IMG/VR virus record: IMGVR_UViG_3300022074_000052
Span: 1-55,013 of that record
From: a virus
DNA length: 55,013 nt
Reading direction: 5' to 3' (one strand)
Shown: positions 1 through 6,807 of the stretch, piece after piece
How the letters are laid out: the number at the start of each line of letters is the position of its first letter
Position numbering within the stretch: position 1 is the first letter of the stretch
Notes under the pieces: model-generated
Seen by the model: only the letters and a program-made list of their open reading frames with translations
The model's database searches: none
Told to the model about the DNA's origin: nothing
Program-made: the position numbers and the translations under genes

Positions 1-2
1 CA

Positions 3-146
3 CAATATACAAAAAATGAAGAAATGGTTAAAGCCACTATTGATGGTGTTCAAGTTAGCGTTCCTAAAGACCCTAACAACAGACACTACGCAGAGATAAT
101 GCGACAAGTAAAGGAAGGCACACTGACCATCAAGGACGCTGACTAA
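3..146 (+). CDS. Partial C-terminus of small fibre-region protein
   Basis: An open frame enters from the left edge and runs 47 codons to a TAA at 144-146, which overlaps the next ATG (TAATG). The readable part includes KATIDGVQVSVPKDPNNRHY and ends EGTLTIKDAD. This VP-x-D-x-x-NRHY...EG...DAD pattern is typical of small proteins in marine phage tail modules, but no function is established. The 5' end is missing. If the window is circular, this frame is continuous with the partial gene at 54869. Coding is well supported; function is unknown. Confidence 0.7.
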   Translation, partial: QYTKNEEMVKATIDGVQVSVPKDPNNRHYAEIMRQVKEGTLTIKDAD

Positions 147-502
147 TGCTTGGCTTTAATGCCATATCAGAGGTAGCGATTGCTGACCAGCCAGGGGTTA
201 CATTATTCTTATCAGGGGTAAGTGGAACTACAGCAATAAGCGCGGTCGGAGTCGAATCGACAGGTGCTGTTAGTGTAACAGGTGTGGCAGCAACATCAGC
301 CTTTGGCAGTCTGTCTAGCGTAACAGGATCAGCGGTTGTAGCCTTAACTGGAATTTCTACTACACTTTCTCAAGGAGATGTACTAATATGGGGTGAAATC
401 CTACCTGGGATAACAACTGATTATACAAATATAACCACAGGAGCGTCACAGACGTGGACAGAAATATCAACAGGAGCTTCACAAACGTGGACAGAAATAT
501 AG
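146..502 (+). CDS. Repetitive virion-associated protein, 118 aa
   Basis: A low-complexity protein rich in Gly, Ser, Thr, Val and Ala, with short alternating GVSGTT/GVESTG/GVAATS units that suggest beta-structured repeats. It ends in two near-identical 11-residue units (TGASQTWTEIS) encoded by a tandem DNA repeat. The start overlaps the preceding stop (TAATG), so the two genes are probably translationally coupled. It lies between fibre genes, which suggests a tail or fibre accessory role. I do not recognise a named family; similar GVSATT-type repeat proteins occur in marine phage structural modules. Confidence 0.65.
   Translation: MLGFNAISEVAIADQPGVTLFLSGVSGTTAISAVGVESTGAVSVTGVAATSAFGSLSSVTGSAVVALTGISTTLSQGDVLIWGEILPGITTDYTNITTGASQTWTEISTGASQTWTEI
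437..499 (+). repeat. Two tandem 33-bp units (second truncated)
   Basis: The unit at 437-469 is repeated at 470-499 with only a few substitutions, and encodes TGASQTWTEI twice just before the stop codon. The copies are in frame, so unit number could change without breaking the gene. Confidence 0.8.
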
Positions 503-511
503 AGGTAAGGC

Positions 512-1720
512 ATGGTTTCTACATATACAGCTAACGGTGGTATTGAAAAGATTGGTTCAGGCGAACAATCTGGTACATGGGGTACAACCACAAACACAAA
601 CTTTGACATCATAGACAGGCTCACTAACGGTGTTGGGGCTATAACACTCTCAGGCACAACACACACGCTTACAACATCAGAGGGAACTTTATCTGATGGT
701 ATGTTCAAAGTATTAGTATTAGGGGGGTCACCTTCTGGCACAAATACCATAACAATTAGCCCAAATACGGCAGACAAGTTATATTTTGTGCAAAACGGCA
801 CAAGTCAGACAGCTACATTTACACAAGGTTCAGGAGCTAATGTAAGCGTTGCAGCAGGTAAAGCAGCTATTATATTCGCGGATGGGGCAGGTTCAGGGGC
901 TGCGGTTACGGACTTATCGGCCCTACTTGTTGTATCTAGTGCGATTGATGGGGTAAATGTAGGAGCTACAACCCCAGGTACAGGAGCTTTCTCTGCACTA
1001 ACAGTGGACAACGTGGTGGTGAATGGCTCCAACATAGGACACACCGATGATACAGATTTAGTGACAGTAGCAAACGGTGTTGTTACAGTAGCAGGAGAAG
1101 TTAGTGCTACAACCCTAGATATAGGTGGCACAAATATCACATCCACAGCAGCAGAGTTAAACATCCTAGATGGTGTGACGGCAACGGCTTCTGAATTAAA
1201 CATCATGGACGGTGTGACAGCGACCACGGCAGAACTAAACATCCTAGATGGTGTGACGGCAACCACAGCAGAACTAAACATTATGGACGGTGTTACGGCA
1301 ACCACAGCTGAACTTAATCACACAGATGGTGTTACTAGCAATATTCAAACACAGCTAGATTCAAAAGCAACCTCGTCGGGGGTTACCTCTGTATCAGGCA
1401 CTGATCCTATTGTTTCTTCAGGGGGTACAACTCCTGCAATATCGTTAAAAAATGACTTCATACAAAACTCATCTTCTGCAATATCGACTGGAACAACTAC
1501 AAGTTTCACGGCAAGCACTTACCCCACGTTTATTTCTGGTAGAACAACATCAACGGGAGGGGGCGATTTTACAGTAACTATTGGTGGATCAGGTCAGACA
1601 TTAAGTATGAGAGATGGCGATGGTGGCACATTTGATGTTTTTGCCACTTTACTGCCAGCAGGAGCTACGATTGCAGGCAATCAATTTACTTATTTAGCAG
1701 TGCAGTTAAGACCAGGTTGA
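512..1720 (+). CDS. Tail fibre-like protein with ELN-x-x-DG repeats, 402 aa
   Basis: The N-terminal half (MVSTYTANGGIEKIGSGEQS) is a Thr/Ser/Gly-rich region. Residues about 210-275 hold five 13-residue repeats of the type AELNI(L/M)DGVTATT, a well-known feature of phage tail-fibre and receptor-binding proteins. The C-terminal part (SGRTTSTGGGDFTVTIGGSG onward) looks like a beta-rich tip. GAGGTAAGG lies just before the ATG. It follows other fibre genes and precedes lysis genes. The likely role is host recognition or a fibre shaft at the virion surface. The repeat type is clear; the exact role is inferred. Confidence 0.8.
   Translation: MVSTYTANGGIEKIGSGEQSGTWGTTTNTNFDIIDRLTNGVGAITLSGTTHTLTTSEGTLSDGMFKVLVLGGSPSGTNTITISPNTADKLYFVQNGTSQTATFTQGSGANVSVAAGKAAIIFADGAGSGAAVTDLSALLVVSSAIDGVNVGATTPGTGAFSALTVDNVVVNGSNIGHTDDTDLVTVANGVVTVAGEVSATTLDIGGTNITSTAAELNILDGVTATASELNIMDGVTATTAELNILDGVTATTAELNIMDGVTATTAELNHTDGVTSNIQTQLDSKATSSGVTSVSGTDPIVSSGGTTPAISLKNDFIQNSSSAISTGTTTSFTASTYPTFISGRTTSTGGGDFTVTIGGSGQTLSMRDGDGGTFDVFATLLPAGATIAGNQFTYLAVQLRPG
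1140..1335 (+). repeat. Five ~39-bp in-frame repeats in fibre gene
   Basis: Consecutive units encode AELNILDGVTATA, SELNIMDGVTATT, AELNILDGVTATT, AELNIMDGVTATT and AELNHTDGVTS. The DNA is very similar between units and a related repeat occurs in the fibre gene at 53075-54523, so recombination between them is possible. Confidence 0.85.
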
Positions 1721-1722
1721 TT

Positions 1723-1887
1723 ATGACAAAGGCAGATATAACAAACATACTTACTGAACTAGCTGTTTTACAGCAACAAATGCGATCTATAGAGGCAAGG
1801 GTTAGACGTTTAGAACACCTTGTTATATGGGCTTTTGGTATATACACCACAGCTACTTTAGGGGTAATTTTTAGCGGGGTTCTCTAA
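1723..1887 (+). CDS. Small coiled-coil/TM protein, XhlA-like, 54 aa
   Basis: Translates as MTKADITNILTELAVLQQQM... followed by an Arg-rich heptad stretch (EARVRRLEHL) and a C-terminal hydrophobic segment (VIWAFGIYTTATLGVIFSGVL). An N-terminal coiled coil with one C-terminal membrane helix is the layout of haemolysin XhlA-type proteins that sit with holin and endolysin genes. It begins 2 nt after the fibre gene stop and ends directly at the next ATG, at the head of the lysis cassette. The XhlA relation rests on architecture only. Confidence 0.6.
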   Translation: MTKADITNILTELAVLQQQMRSIEARVRRLEHLVIWAFGIYTTATLGVIFSGVL

Positions 1888-2385
1888 ATGTTTGATCCTG
1901 TAACTATATCCGCTGCTGTAGCCACAGCCAGCACGGCATTTAATGGTATAAAAAGAGCTTTTCAAGCAGGGCGTGATTTGGAATCTATGTCACAGGACTT
2001 GTCTAGATGGATGGGTGCTGTTAGTGATGTGGATGCAGCGCATAATTCTGCTAAGAACCCAACTATGTTTCGTAAAGTGTTTAGTGGTGGTACTATAGAA
2101 CAAGAGGCAATCGAAGCGTTTACGGCAAAGAAAAGGTTGGAAGAGCAGAGATACGAGTTACAACAGTTTATTAAGTTTACACACGGAACAGCGGCATGGG
2201 ATGAATTACTAAGAATGGAAGGCCAAATACGTAAGCGAAGGCAACAAGAGATATATGATAAAAAGATATTTAGAGAAAAAGTTATTGGTATCGTGGCGAT
2301 TACTGTCGTCCTTAGTGTTGGCATCGGTCTTCTTGGTCTTTTCGTCTACTCCCTTATGGGTATCGACAGAGGGTGGTTCGGGTAA
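1888..2385 (+). CDS. Conserved marine-phage membrane protein, 165 aa
   Basis: The protein starts MFDPVTISAAVATASTAFNG, has a charged helical centre (ERRYELQQFIKFTHG-like region, basic RKRRQQEIYDKK) and a single predicted membrane helix near the C-terminus (VIGIVAITVVLSVGIGLLGLFVYSL, given here as residues ~134-158). Proteins of this form recur in marine myoviruses and podoviruses beside lysis genes, but I know of no assigned function. Its last 131 nt also encode the start of the next gene in another frame. The position suggests a role in lysis, possibly as part of a spanin-like pair. Confidence 0.7.
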   Translation: MFDPVTISAAVATASTAFNGIKRAFQAGRDLESMSQDLSRWMGAVSDVDAAHNSAKNPTMFRKVFSGGTIEQEAIEAFTAKKRLEEQRYELQQFIKFTHGTAAWDELLRMEGQIRKRRQQEIYDKKIFREKVIGIVAITVVLSVGIGLLGLFVYSLMGIDRGWFG

Positions 2386-2761
2386 TTGTGTACGTAAACA
2401 AGGCGGTCAGGAGACATTTGAATGGTTATGTGTAGAGGGAGACACAATATATCTAGCTAAATCGGACAATATAAAGAACTGTTATACGTGTTTTTTAAAA
2501 AAATTTAGCGATTGGACGTGGGATCAAGAAAAAAGAAAAGGCATTAGAGAAGACCCAAAGTATGTTACATGCAGGAGATACAAAAGAGTGAAAGCTAAGA
2601 ATGGTCAACAAGTTTGTCTATACAGAGGAGCCAATAATACTTATAGTTTAGTTGTAGAAGGCGAGTGTCCTGTTGAGTTTAGGTGTAAATACGATCCAAA
2701 CGGTAAAGAACCAAATATAGATAGTGTGGTAGATTCATTAAACGATAGTTTTAAGAGGTAA
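2255..2761 (+). CDS. Secreted cysteine-rich protein nested with upstream gene, 168 aa
   Basis: The frame begins inside the preceding gene (131-nt overlap). Residues ~10-35 form a signal/anchor segment (LLSSLVLASVFLVFSSTPLW) after a basic N-terminus (MIKRYLEKK). The exported part carries nine or so cysteines, including CYTC, consistent with disulfide bonds in the periplasm. A membrane protein whose distal end overlaps a secreted partner recalls Rz/Rz1 spanin gene pairs, although no lipobox is obvious. A later start is possible, but this ATG is the one that includes the whole hydrophobic segment. Confidence 0.6.
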   Translation: MIKRYLEKKLLVSWRLLSSLVLASVFLVFSSTPLWVSTEGGSGNCVRKQGGQETFEWLCVEGDTIYLAKSDNIKNCYTCFLKKFSDWTWDQEKRKGIREDPKYVTCRRYKRVKAKNGQQVCLYRGANNTYSLVVEGECPVEFRCKYDPNGKEPNIDSVVDSLNDSFKR

Positions 2762-2762
2762 A

Positions 2763-3101
2763 ATGGCGCAGAAAACATTAGAAAAAGGTTCAGTCTGGGA
2801 GAAAGCCGACACTAATGGTGATGGTATGGTAACCGATAAAGAGATGGCTATCAAAGAACGCATGGTGCTTTTAGAGAATAGAGATAAGAAAGAAGACCAA
2901 CAACGTTACCTTGTGTGGTTTTCAGCACTTACAGTAACAGCTTTTATTATAGTGCTAATGACACCCCTTGTTCCTATAGAAAGAATTGACCACCTCTCAG
3001 GCATCGCTGAAATTTGGGTATTATCTAACATGGGCGTTTTGGCCTCTTTCATCGGGTTTAACCAGCTTGCAAAGAGAGCAGATAAAGGAGAAGTAAAATG
3101 A
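2763..3101 (+). CDS. EF-hand membrane protein, 112 aa
   Basis: Residues 16-27 (DTNGDGMVTDKE) match the canonical 12-residue EF-hand calcium loop, with Asp/Asn at 1, 3 and 5, Gly at 6 and Glu at 12. Two hydrophobic segments follow (about residues 48-68 and 82-100). It sits directly before the holin, overlapping it by 4 nt (ATGA), and is probably a lysis-cassette protein such as a holin partner. Calcium binding is inferred from the motif only; a single unpaired EF-hand is unusual. Confidence 0.7.
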   Translation: MAQKTLEKGSVWEKADTNGDGMVTDKEMAIKERMVLLENRDKKEDQQRYLVWFSALTVTAFIIVLMTPLVPIERIDHLSGIAEIWVLSNMGVLASFIGFNQLAKRADKGEVK

Positions 3102-3496
3102 GTTTATTAACCTCGCTTGTAGGACCTGTCACAGGGTTGCTAGACAAGTTTGTAGAAGATAAAGATCAAAAAGCTGCCTTGGCACACGAGATAGCTACTA
3201 TGGGCGAAAAACATGCGAAGGAGCTGGCACTCGCGCAAATTAAAGTAAATCAGGAGGAAGCCAAGGGAAATTGGTTTCAGTCGTCGTGGCGACCCTTGAT
3301 TGGCTGGATCTGCGGGCTGTCCCTCGCTATAAATTACCTCGTATCGCCAATCTGTGCAGGATTTGGTATAATAATACCACAAGCGGATATGAGTGTAATG
3401 ATGCCGTTATTGCTCGGAATGCTAGGAATTGCGGGAATGCGCAGTGTAGATAAGGCGTTTAAAACAGACACAAAGGGGAAACAAAATGGCGTTTAA
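3098..3496 (+). CDS. Holin, 3-TM family
   Basis: The protein has an N-terminal amphipathic/coiled part (EIATMGEKHAKELALAQIK), then SSWRPLIGWICGLSLAINYL, a second hydrophobic segment around ICAGFGIIIPQ and a third at MMPLLLGMLGIAGMRSVDK. The W-x-x-SWRPL...GMLG-x-x-G-x-RS-x-DK pattern is that of the three-TM phage holin family (PF11351-type). It would form lesions in the inner membrane that let the M15 endolysin reach the cell wall. The start overlaps the EF-hand gene (ATGA), and the stop lies inside the endolysin gene start region. Confidence 0.85.
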   Translation: MSLLTSLVGPVTGLLDKFVEDKDQKAALAHEIATMGEKHAKELALAQIKVNQEEAKGNWFQSSWRPLIGWICGLSLAINYLVSPICAGFGIIIPQADMSVMMPLLLGMLGIAGMRSVDKAFKTDTKGKQNGV

Positions 3497-3938
3497 ATTA
3501 TCACAAAGAAGTTTAGGACGATTAGACGGAGTAAAGAATGAAATGCACTCAGTTGTTACGCATGCCATTACGGTGAGTAACGTCGATTTCGGAGTGATCT
3601 GTGGTTTAAGGACGGAAGCAGAACAGGCTGACCTTGTAGCTCGTGGAGCATCGCAAACACATAAGTCAAAACACCTTACAGGAGATGCCGTTGATTTAAT
3701 GGCGTATGTTTCTGGACGGGCGAGCTGGGAGTTGAACCTGTACGATGACATAGCCGATGCAATGAAAGAAGCAGCCGTGCGAGAAGGCGTTAAAATTAGG
3801 TGGGGTGCGGCATGGCACATAGACGATTTCCGTGATTGGGAAGGTACAGCAGAAGAAGCTATGAACGCCTACATAGACCTACGTAGATCTCAAGGTCGTC
3901 GCCCGTTCATAGATGGACCACATTTTGAGTTGATGTAA
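3486..3938 (+). CDS. Endolysin, peptidase M15 family
   Basis: A 150-aa protein with the M15/VanY zinc-peptidase signature: SKHLTGDAVDL gives metal ligands His63 and Asp70, and GPHFELM at the extreme C-terminus gives His146. A hydrophobic or aromatic residue near RWGAAWHIDD completes the expected core. The family (T5 endolysin, L-alanyl-D-glutamate peptidase) cuts peptide crosslinks in peptidoglycan. There is no signal peptide, so release through the adjacent holin is expected. The gene overlaps the holin gene by 11 nt. Confidence 0.9.
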   Translation: MAFKLSQRSLGRLDGVKNEMHSVVTHAITVSNVDFGVICGLRTEAEQADLVARGASQTHKSKHLTGDAVDLMAYVSGRASWELNLYDDIADAMKEAAVREGVKIRWGAAWHIDDFRDWEGTAEEAMNAYIDLRRSQGRRPFIDGPHFELM

Positions 3939-3942
3939 GACA

Positions 3943-5820
3943 ATGCCTCTAAAGAAGTTAGTATTTAAATCTGGTGTAGATCGTGAAAATACTCGTTATG
4001 CTAACGAGGGTGGATGGTTTGACTGTGATAAGATACGTTTTCGTCAAGGTAGCCCTGAAAAAATAGGAGGATGGACACGTATATCTACTAACACGTTTAT
4101 AGGAACAGCACGATCTCTACGTGCTTGGACAACTCTTGGTAGCATACCTTTGGTGGGTGTTGGTACACATAAAAAGTTTTATATAGAACAAGGTGGGGCG
4201 TACTATGATGTAACTCCTCTACGTAAGACCACAACGAACGCGGCCACCTTATCGGCATCAAACGGATCTACCACAATAACTGTGACGGACAATGGACATG
4301 GTGTAGGTGTAGGAGACTTCGTTACTTTCTCAGGGTTTGTAACTCTGGGAGGTAATATAACAGCGACAGTGCTGAATACAGAACATATAGTCACAGCTGT
4401 CACATCAGCAAATGTATATACGTTTACAGCTACAGCCACAGCTACGGGTAGTGACTCAGGTAATGGTACATCTGGAGCGGATGAAGTGGTGCAATACCAA
4501 GAAAATATAGGTAAAGAAGGCCAGACTCCCATCACAGGCTGGGGCGGAGGTGCATGGAACGAGTCAGGTACAACATGGAACAATAGTGGTACAACTACAT
4601 TTGGTATTCGTTTATGGCATCAACAGAACTTTGGAGAGGATCTTATAATAGGATTTAGGGGTAGTGCTTTGTACGTGTGGGACGCTACAAATAACGTTTC
4701 TACTAGAGCCGTAGCTGTAACAGGACTGGCAGGTGCATCAGGTGTGCCTACCACACACAACAATGTAGTGGTGTCCGACGTGAGTCGTTTCGTTTTCTGC
4801 TTGGGGGTTAACCCAGTAGGAAGTTCTGACATAGATCCCTTGTTGATTAGATGGTCTGACCAAGAAAGCTTAGTGGACTGGACACCTGCAGCAACAAACC
4901 AAGCAGGTAGTTTACGTCTTTCGCAAGGTTCTGAGATTGTTGCAGGGGCAAACTCACGTCAGGCTGTGTTAATTTGGACAGATGCCGCGTTATACAGCTT
5001 ACAGTATGTAGGTGCGCCCGTGGTGTGGGGGGCTACGTTGGTTGGAGAGAACATATCCATAGCCTCTAAAAATGCTGTGGCGTACGCAAACGGTGTAGCT
5101 TACTGGATGGGTACAGATAAGTTTTACAAATATGACGGTAGAACTGAAACTCTGCCCTGTAACCTACGTAGGTATGTATTTAATGATTTTAACAGCGATC
5201 AGACAGATCAAGTATTTGCAGGGACAAACGAGTCGTTTAACGAGATATGGTGGTTTTACTGTTCTGCTAGCTCTACTGTGCCAGATAGATACATCATATA
5301 TAATTACTCTGAAAACGTGTGGTATTTTGGCAACTTAACACGGACAGCATGGGTAGAGTCAGGTGCTAGAGACCATCCGTTAGCGGCTACCACCTCAAGT
5401 AATTTAGTAGAGCATGAACAGGGGCTAGATGACAACGTCACAGGCACACCTGCAGCGATAACTGCGTTTATAACCTCTGCAGACTTTGATCTTGATGATG
5501 GGCATAGGTTCTTTTTAGTAGACCGTGTGTTACCTGATGTGACTTTTGATGGGTCTACAGTGGATAATCCGTCTGTCACCTTAACACTTGACCCCCTAGA
5601 ATCTTCAGGTTCAGGTATAAAGTCCACTCCTTCTGAGGGCGGAAACAGTGATGCTACCGTAACACGTTCTGCTACAACACCTGTGGAGGCTTTTACAGAC
5701 CGCGCTGACATACGTGTTAGAGGACGACAGCTAAACTTAAAGATACAATCAGCTAGAACAGGCGTACAATGGCAGTTGGGAGCTACCCGACTCGACATGC
5801 GTCCTGATGGGAGACGATAG
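3943..5820 (+). CDS. Virion structural protein, 625 aa, probable tail hub/stabiliser
   Basis: Begins MPLKKLVFKSGVDRENTRYA and continues with NEGGWFDCDKIRFRQGSPEK, a start typical of a large structural protein in marine and Burkholderia-type podoviruses. The body contains repeated beta-blade-like units (WTTLGSIPLVGVGTHKKFYI; AVLIWTDAALYSLQYVG; NGVAYWMGTDKFYKYDG), suggesting a propeller or tail-hub fold similar in outline to P22 gp10-type packaged-DNA stabilisation proteins. This comparison is by general appearance, not a confirmed match. It opens the post-lysis structural run and ends by overlapping the next gene (TAGTG). Confidence 0.65.
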   Translation: MPLKKLVFKSGVDRENTRYANEGGWFDCDKIRFRQGSPEKIGGWTRISTNTFIGTARSLRAWTTLGSIPLVGVGTHKKFYIEQGGAYYDVTPLRKTTTNAATLSASNGSTTITVTDNGHGVGVGDFVTFSGFVTLGGNITATVLNTEHIVTAVTSANVYTFTATATATGSDSGNGTSGADEVVQYQENIGKEGQTPITGWGGGAWNESGTTWNNSGTTTFGIRLWHQQNFGEDLIIGFRGSALYVWDATNNVSTRAVAVTGLAGASGVPTTHNNVVVSDVSRFVFCLGVNPVGSSDIDPLLIRWSDQESLVDWTPAATNQAGSLRLSQGSEIVAGANSRQAVLIWTDAALYSLQYVGAPVVWGATLVGENISIASKNAVAYANGVAYWMGTDKFYKYDGRTETLPCNLRRYVFNDFNSDQTDQVFAGTNESFNEIWWFYCSASSTVPDRYIIYNYSENVWYFGNLTRTAWVESGARDHPLAATTSSNLVEHEQGLDDNVTGTPAAITAFITSADFDLDDGHRFFLVDRVLPDVTFDGSTVDNPSVTLTLDPLESSGSGIKSTPSEGGNSDATVTRSATTPVEAFTDRADIRVRGRQLNLKIQSARTGVQWQLGATRLDMRPDGRR

Positions 5821-6011
5821 TGCCTACATCCAAAGGAATAGATGTTCAGTTTAGATCACCTCCTCTGCCCTTACCTAGCACGGAGTATAGTAAAGAAGAG
5901 GCTATGAAGTTAAACGATGCGTTGCGTTTGTATTTTAATCAGGTTGACGAGCAGTTTAGAAAGACTGATTTAAAAAGCGAAGTCGATGCTCAATCGTGGT
6001 TCCTAGGATAA
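5820..6011 (+). CDS. Small conserved structural-module protein, 63 aa
   Basis: Starts with GTG overlapping the previous TAG and ends with a TAA overlapping the next ATG, so it is sandwiched in a translationally coupled run. The sequence has a Pro-rich N-terminus (RSPPLPLPSTEYS) and a helical segment (LNDALRLYFNQVDEQFRK). I do not recognise a named family; the context suggests a minor virion component or assembly factor. Confidence 0.65.
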   Translation: MPTSKGIDVQFRSPPLPLPSTEYSKEEAMKLNDALRLYFNQVDEQFRKTDLKSEVDAQSWFLG

Positions 6012-6331
6012 TGGCAAACACATTTAAAAATGCAAAAGTAGACCTATCAAGCACAAGCATAACCACGCTGTATACATGCCCTGCAAGCACCACAGCCATT
6101 GTAAAATCTATATTAGTATCTGAAGACTCAGGTAACGCTGATACTATAACATTGACCCTAACAAGTGGGTCGGATGTGTTTAGTCTTTATAAAGTAAAGG
6201 CTGTAAGTGCTAATGCCACGGTAGAACTGCTGTCTGCACCCCTCGTTGTAGATGCTTCAGAGATATTAAAGGTAACAGCAGCAACGGCTAACAGACTGCA
6301 CGTAGTAGCTAGTTTGCTAGAGGTAACGTAA
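6011..6331 (+). CDS. Small beta-rich virion protein, 106 aa
   Basis: The start at 6011 (MANTFKNAKVDLSS) is preferred over an in-frame GTG 15 nt upstream because it overlaps the previous stop as TAATG. The sequence alternates hydrophobic and polar residues (TTLYTCPASTTAIVKSILVS) as in a small beta sandwich. It resembles in style the 108-aa protein at 54534-54860, so the two may be distant paralogues. A decoration or tail accessory role is likely, but unproven. Confidence 0.7.
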   Translation: MANTFKNAKVDLSSTSITTLYTCPASTTAIVKSILVSEDSGNADTITLTLTSGSDVFSLYKVKAVSANATVELLSAPLVVDASEILKVTAATANRLHVVASLLEVT

Positions 6332-6807
6332 TGGAGCTAAAAGACAGCAAGAAAGAAAAACTAAGTTACAACCAAGTGTTGTTTGGTTCTATAGTTAATC
6401 TTAAGAGTTCAGGGCAAATACCAGAAAACATCACTATGCAACAAGCTGTGGCTACGATTCTTAAAGAGATAGAAGGTAAAAATGTGCAAACTGTGCAGAT
6501 AGGCAATAGCATATTTGTAGGTGCGTTTACCCCTGAAAAAAATAACATGTATATTAGGCTGTATAACATGGACGTGGGACGTAATGTTTTAGATAATATG
6601 TATAGGTATGTAGCCTTTTTGCAAAAAAAGGGGGTTGCTTTCGCTAGCGCACAGATAAGGAATGAAAAATTACTACCAGGGTTACGTGTGTTAAAGAAAA
6701 AACTGGAAGAAAAAGATACAAAGTTAGAGGTTGTAGAGTTAGAAAATATAGATGGGCATGCTATGTTTATTAAGTTTGGAAAAGAACCTCTTATGAAGGC
6801 TGCGTAA
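6331..6807 (+). CDS. Unknown structural-module protein, 158 aa
   Basis: Overlaps its neighbours at both ends by single bases (TAATG type), so it is firmly inside the structural operon. The protein is charged and mixed alpha/beta (NMYRYVAFLQKKGVAFASAQ; LRVLKKKLEEKDTKLEVVEL). The last part looks a little like an acetyltransferase-type tail, but no cofactor-binding motif is visible, so I make no functional call. Confidence 0.65.
   Translation: MELKDSKKEKLSYNQVLFGSIVNLKSSGQIPENITMQQAVATILKEIEGKNVQTVQIGNSIFVGAFTPEKNNMYIRLYNMDVGRNVLDNMYRYVAFLQKKGVAFASAQIRNEKLLPGLRVLKKKLEEKDTKLEVVELENIDGHAMFIKFGKEPLMKAA

Noticed and set aside
805-1305. 166-aa minus-strand open frame opposite the fibre repeats
   Set aside because: Its repeats are only the mirror of the ELN-x-x-DG repeats; no independent coding signal.
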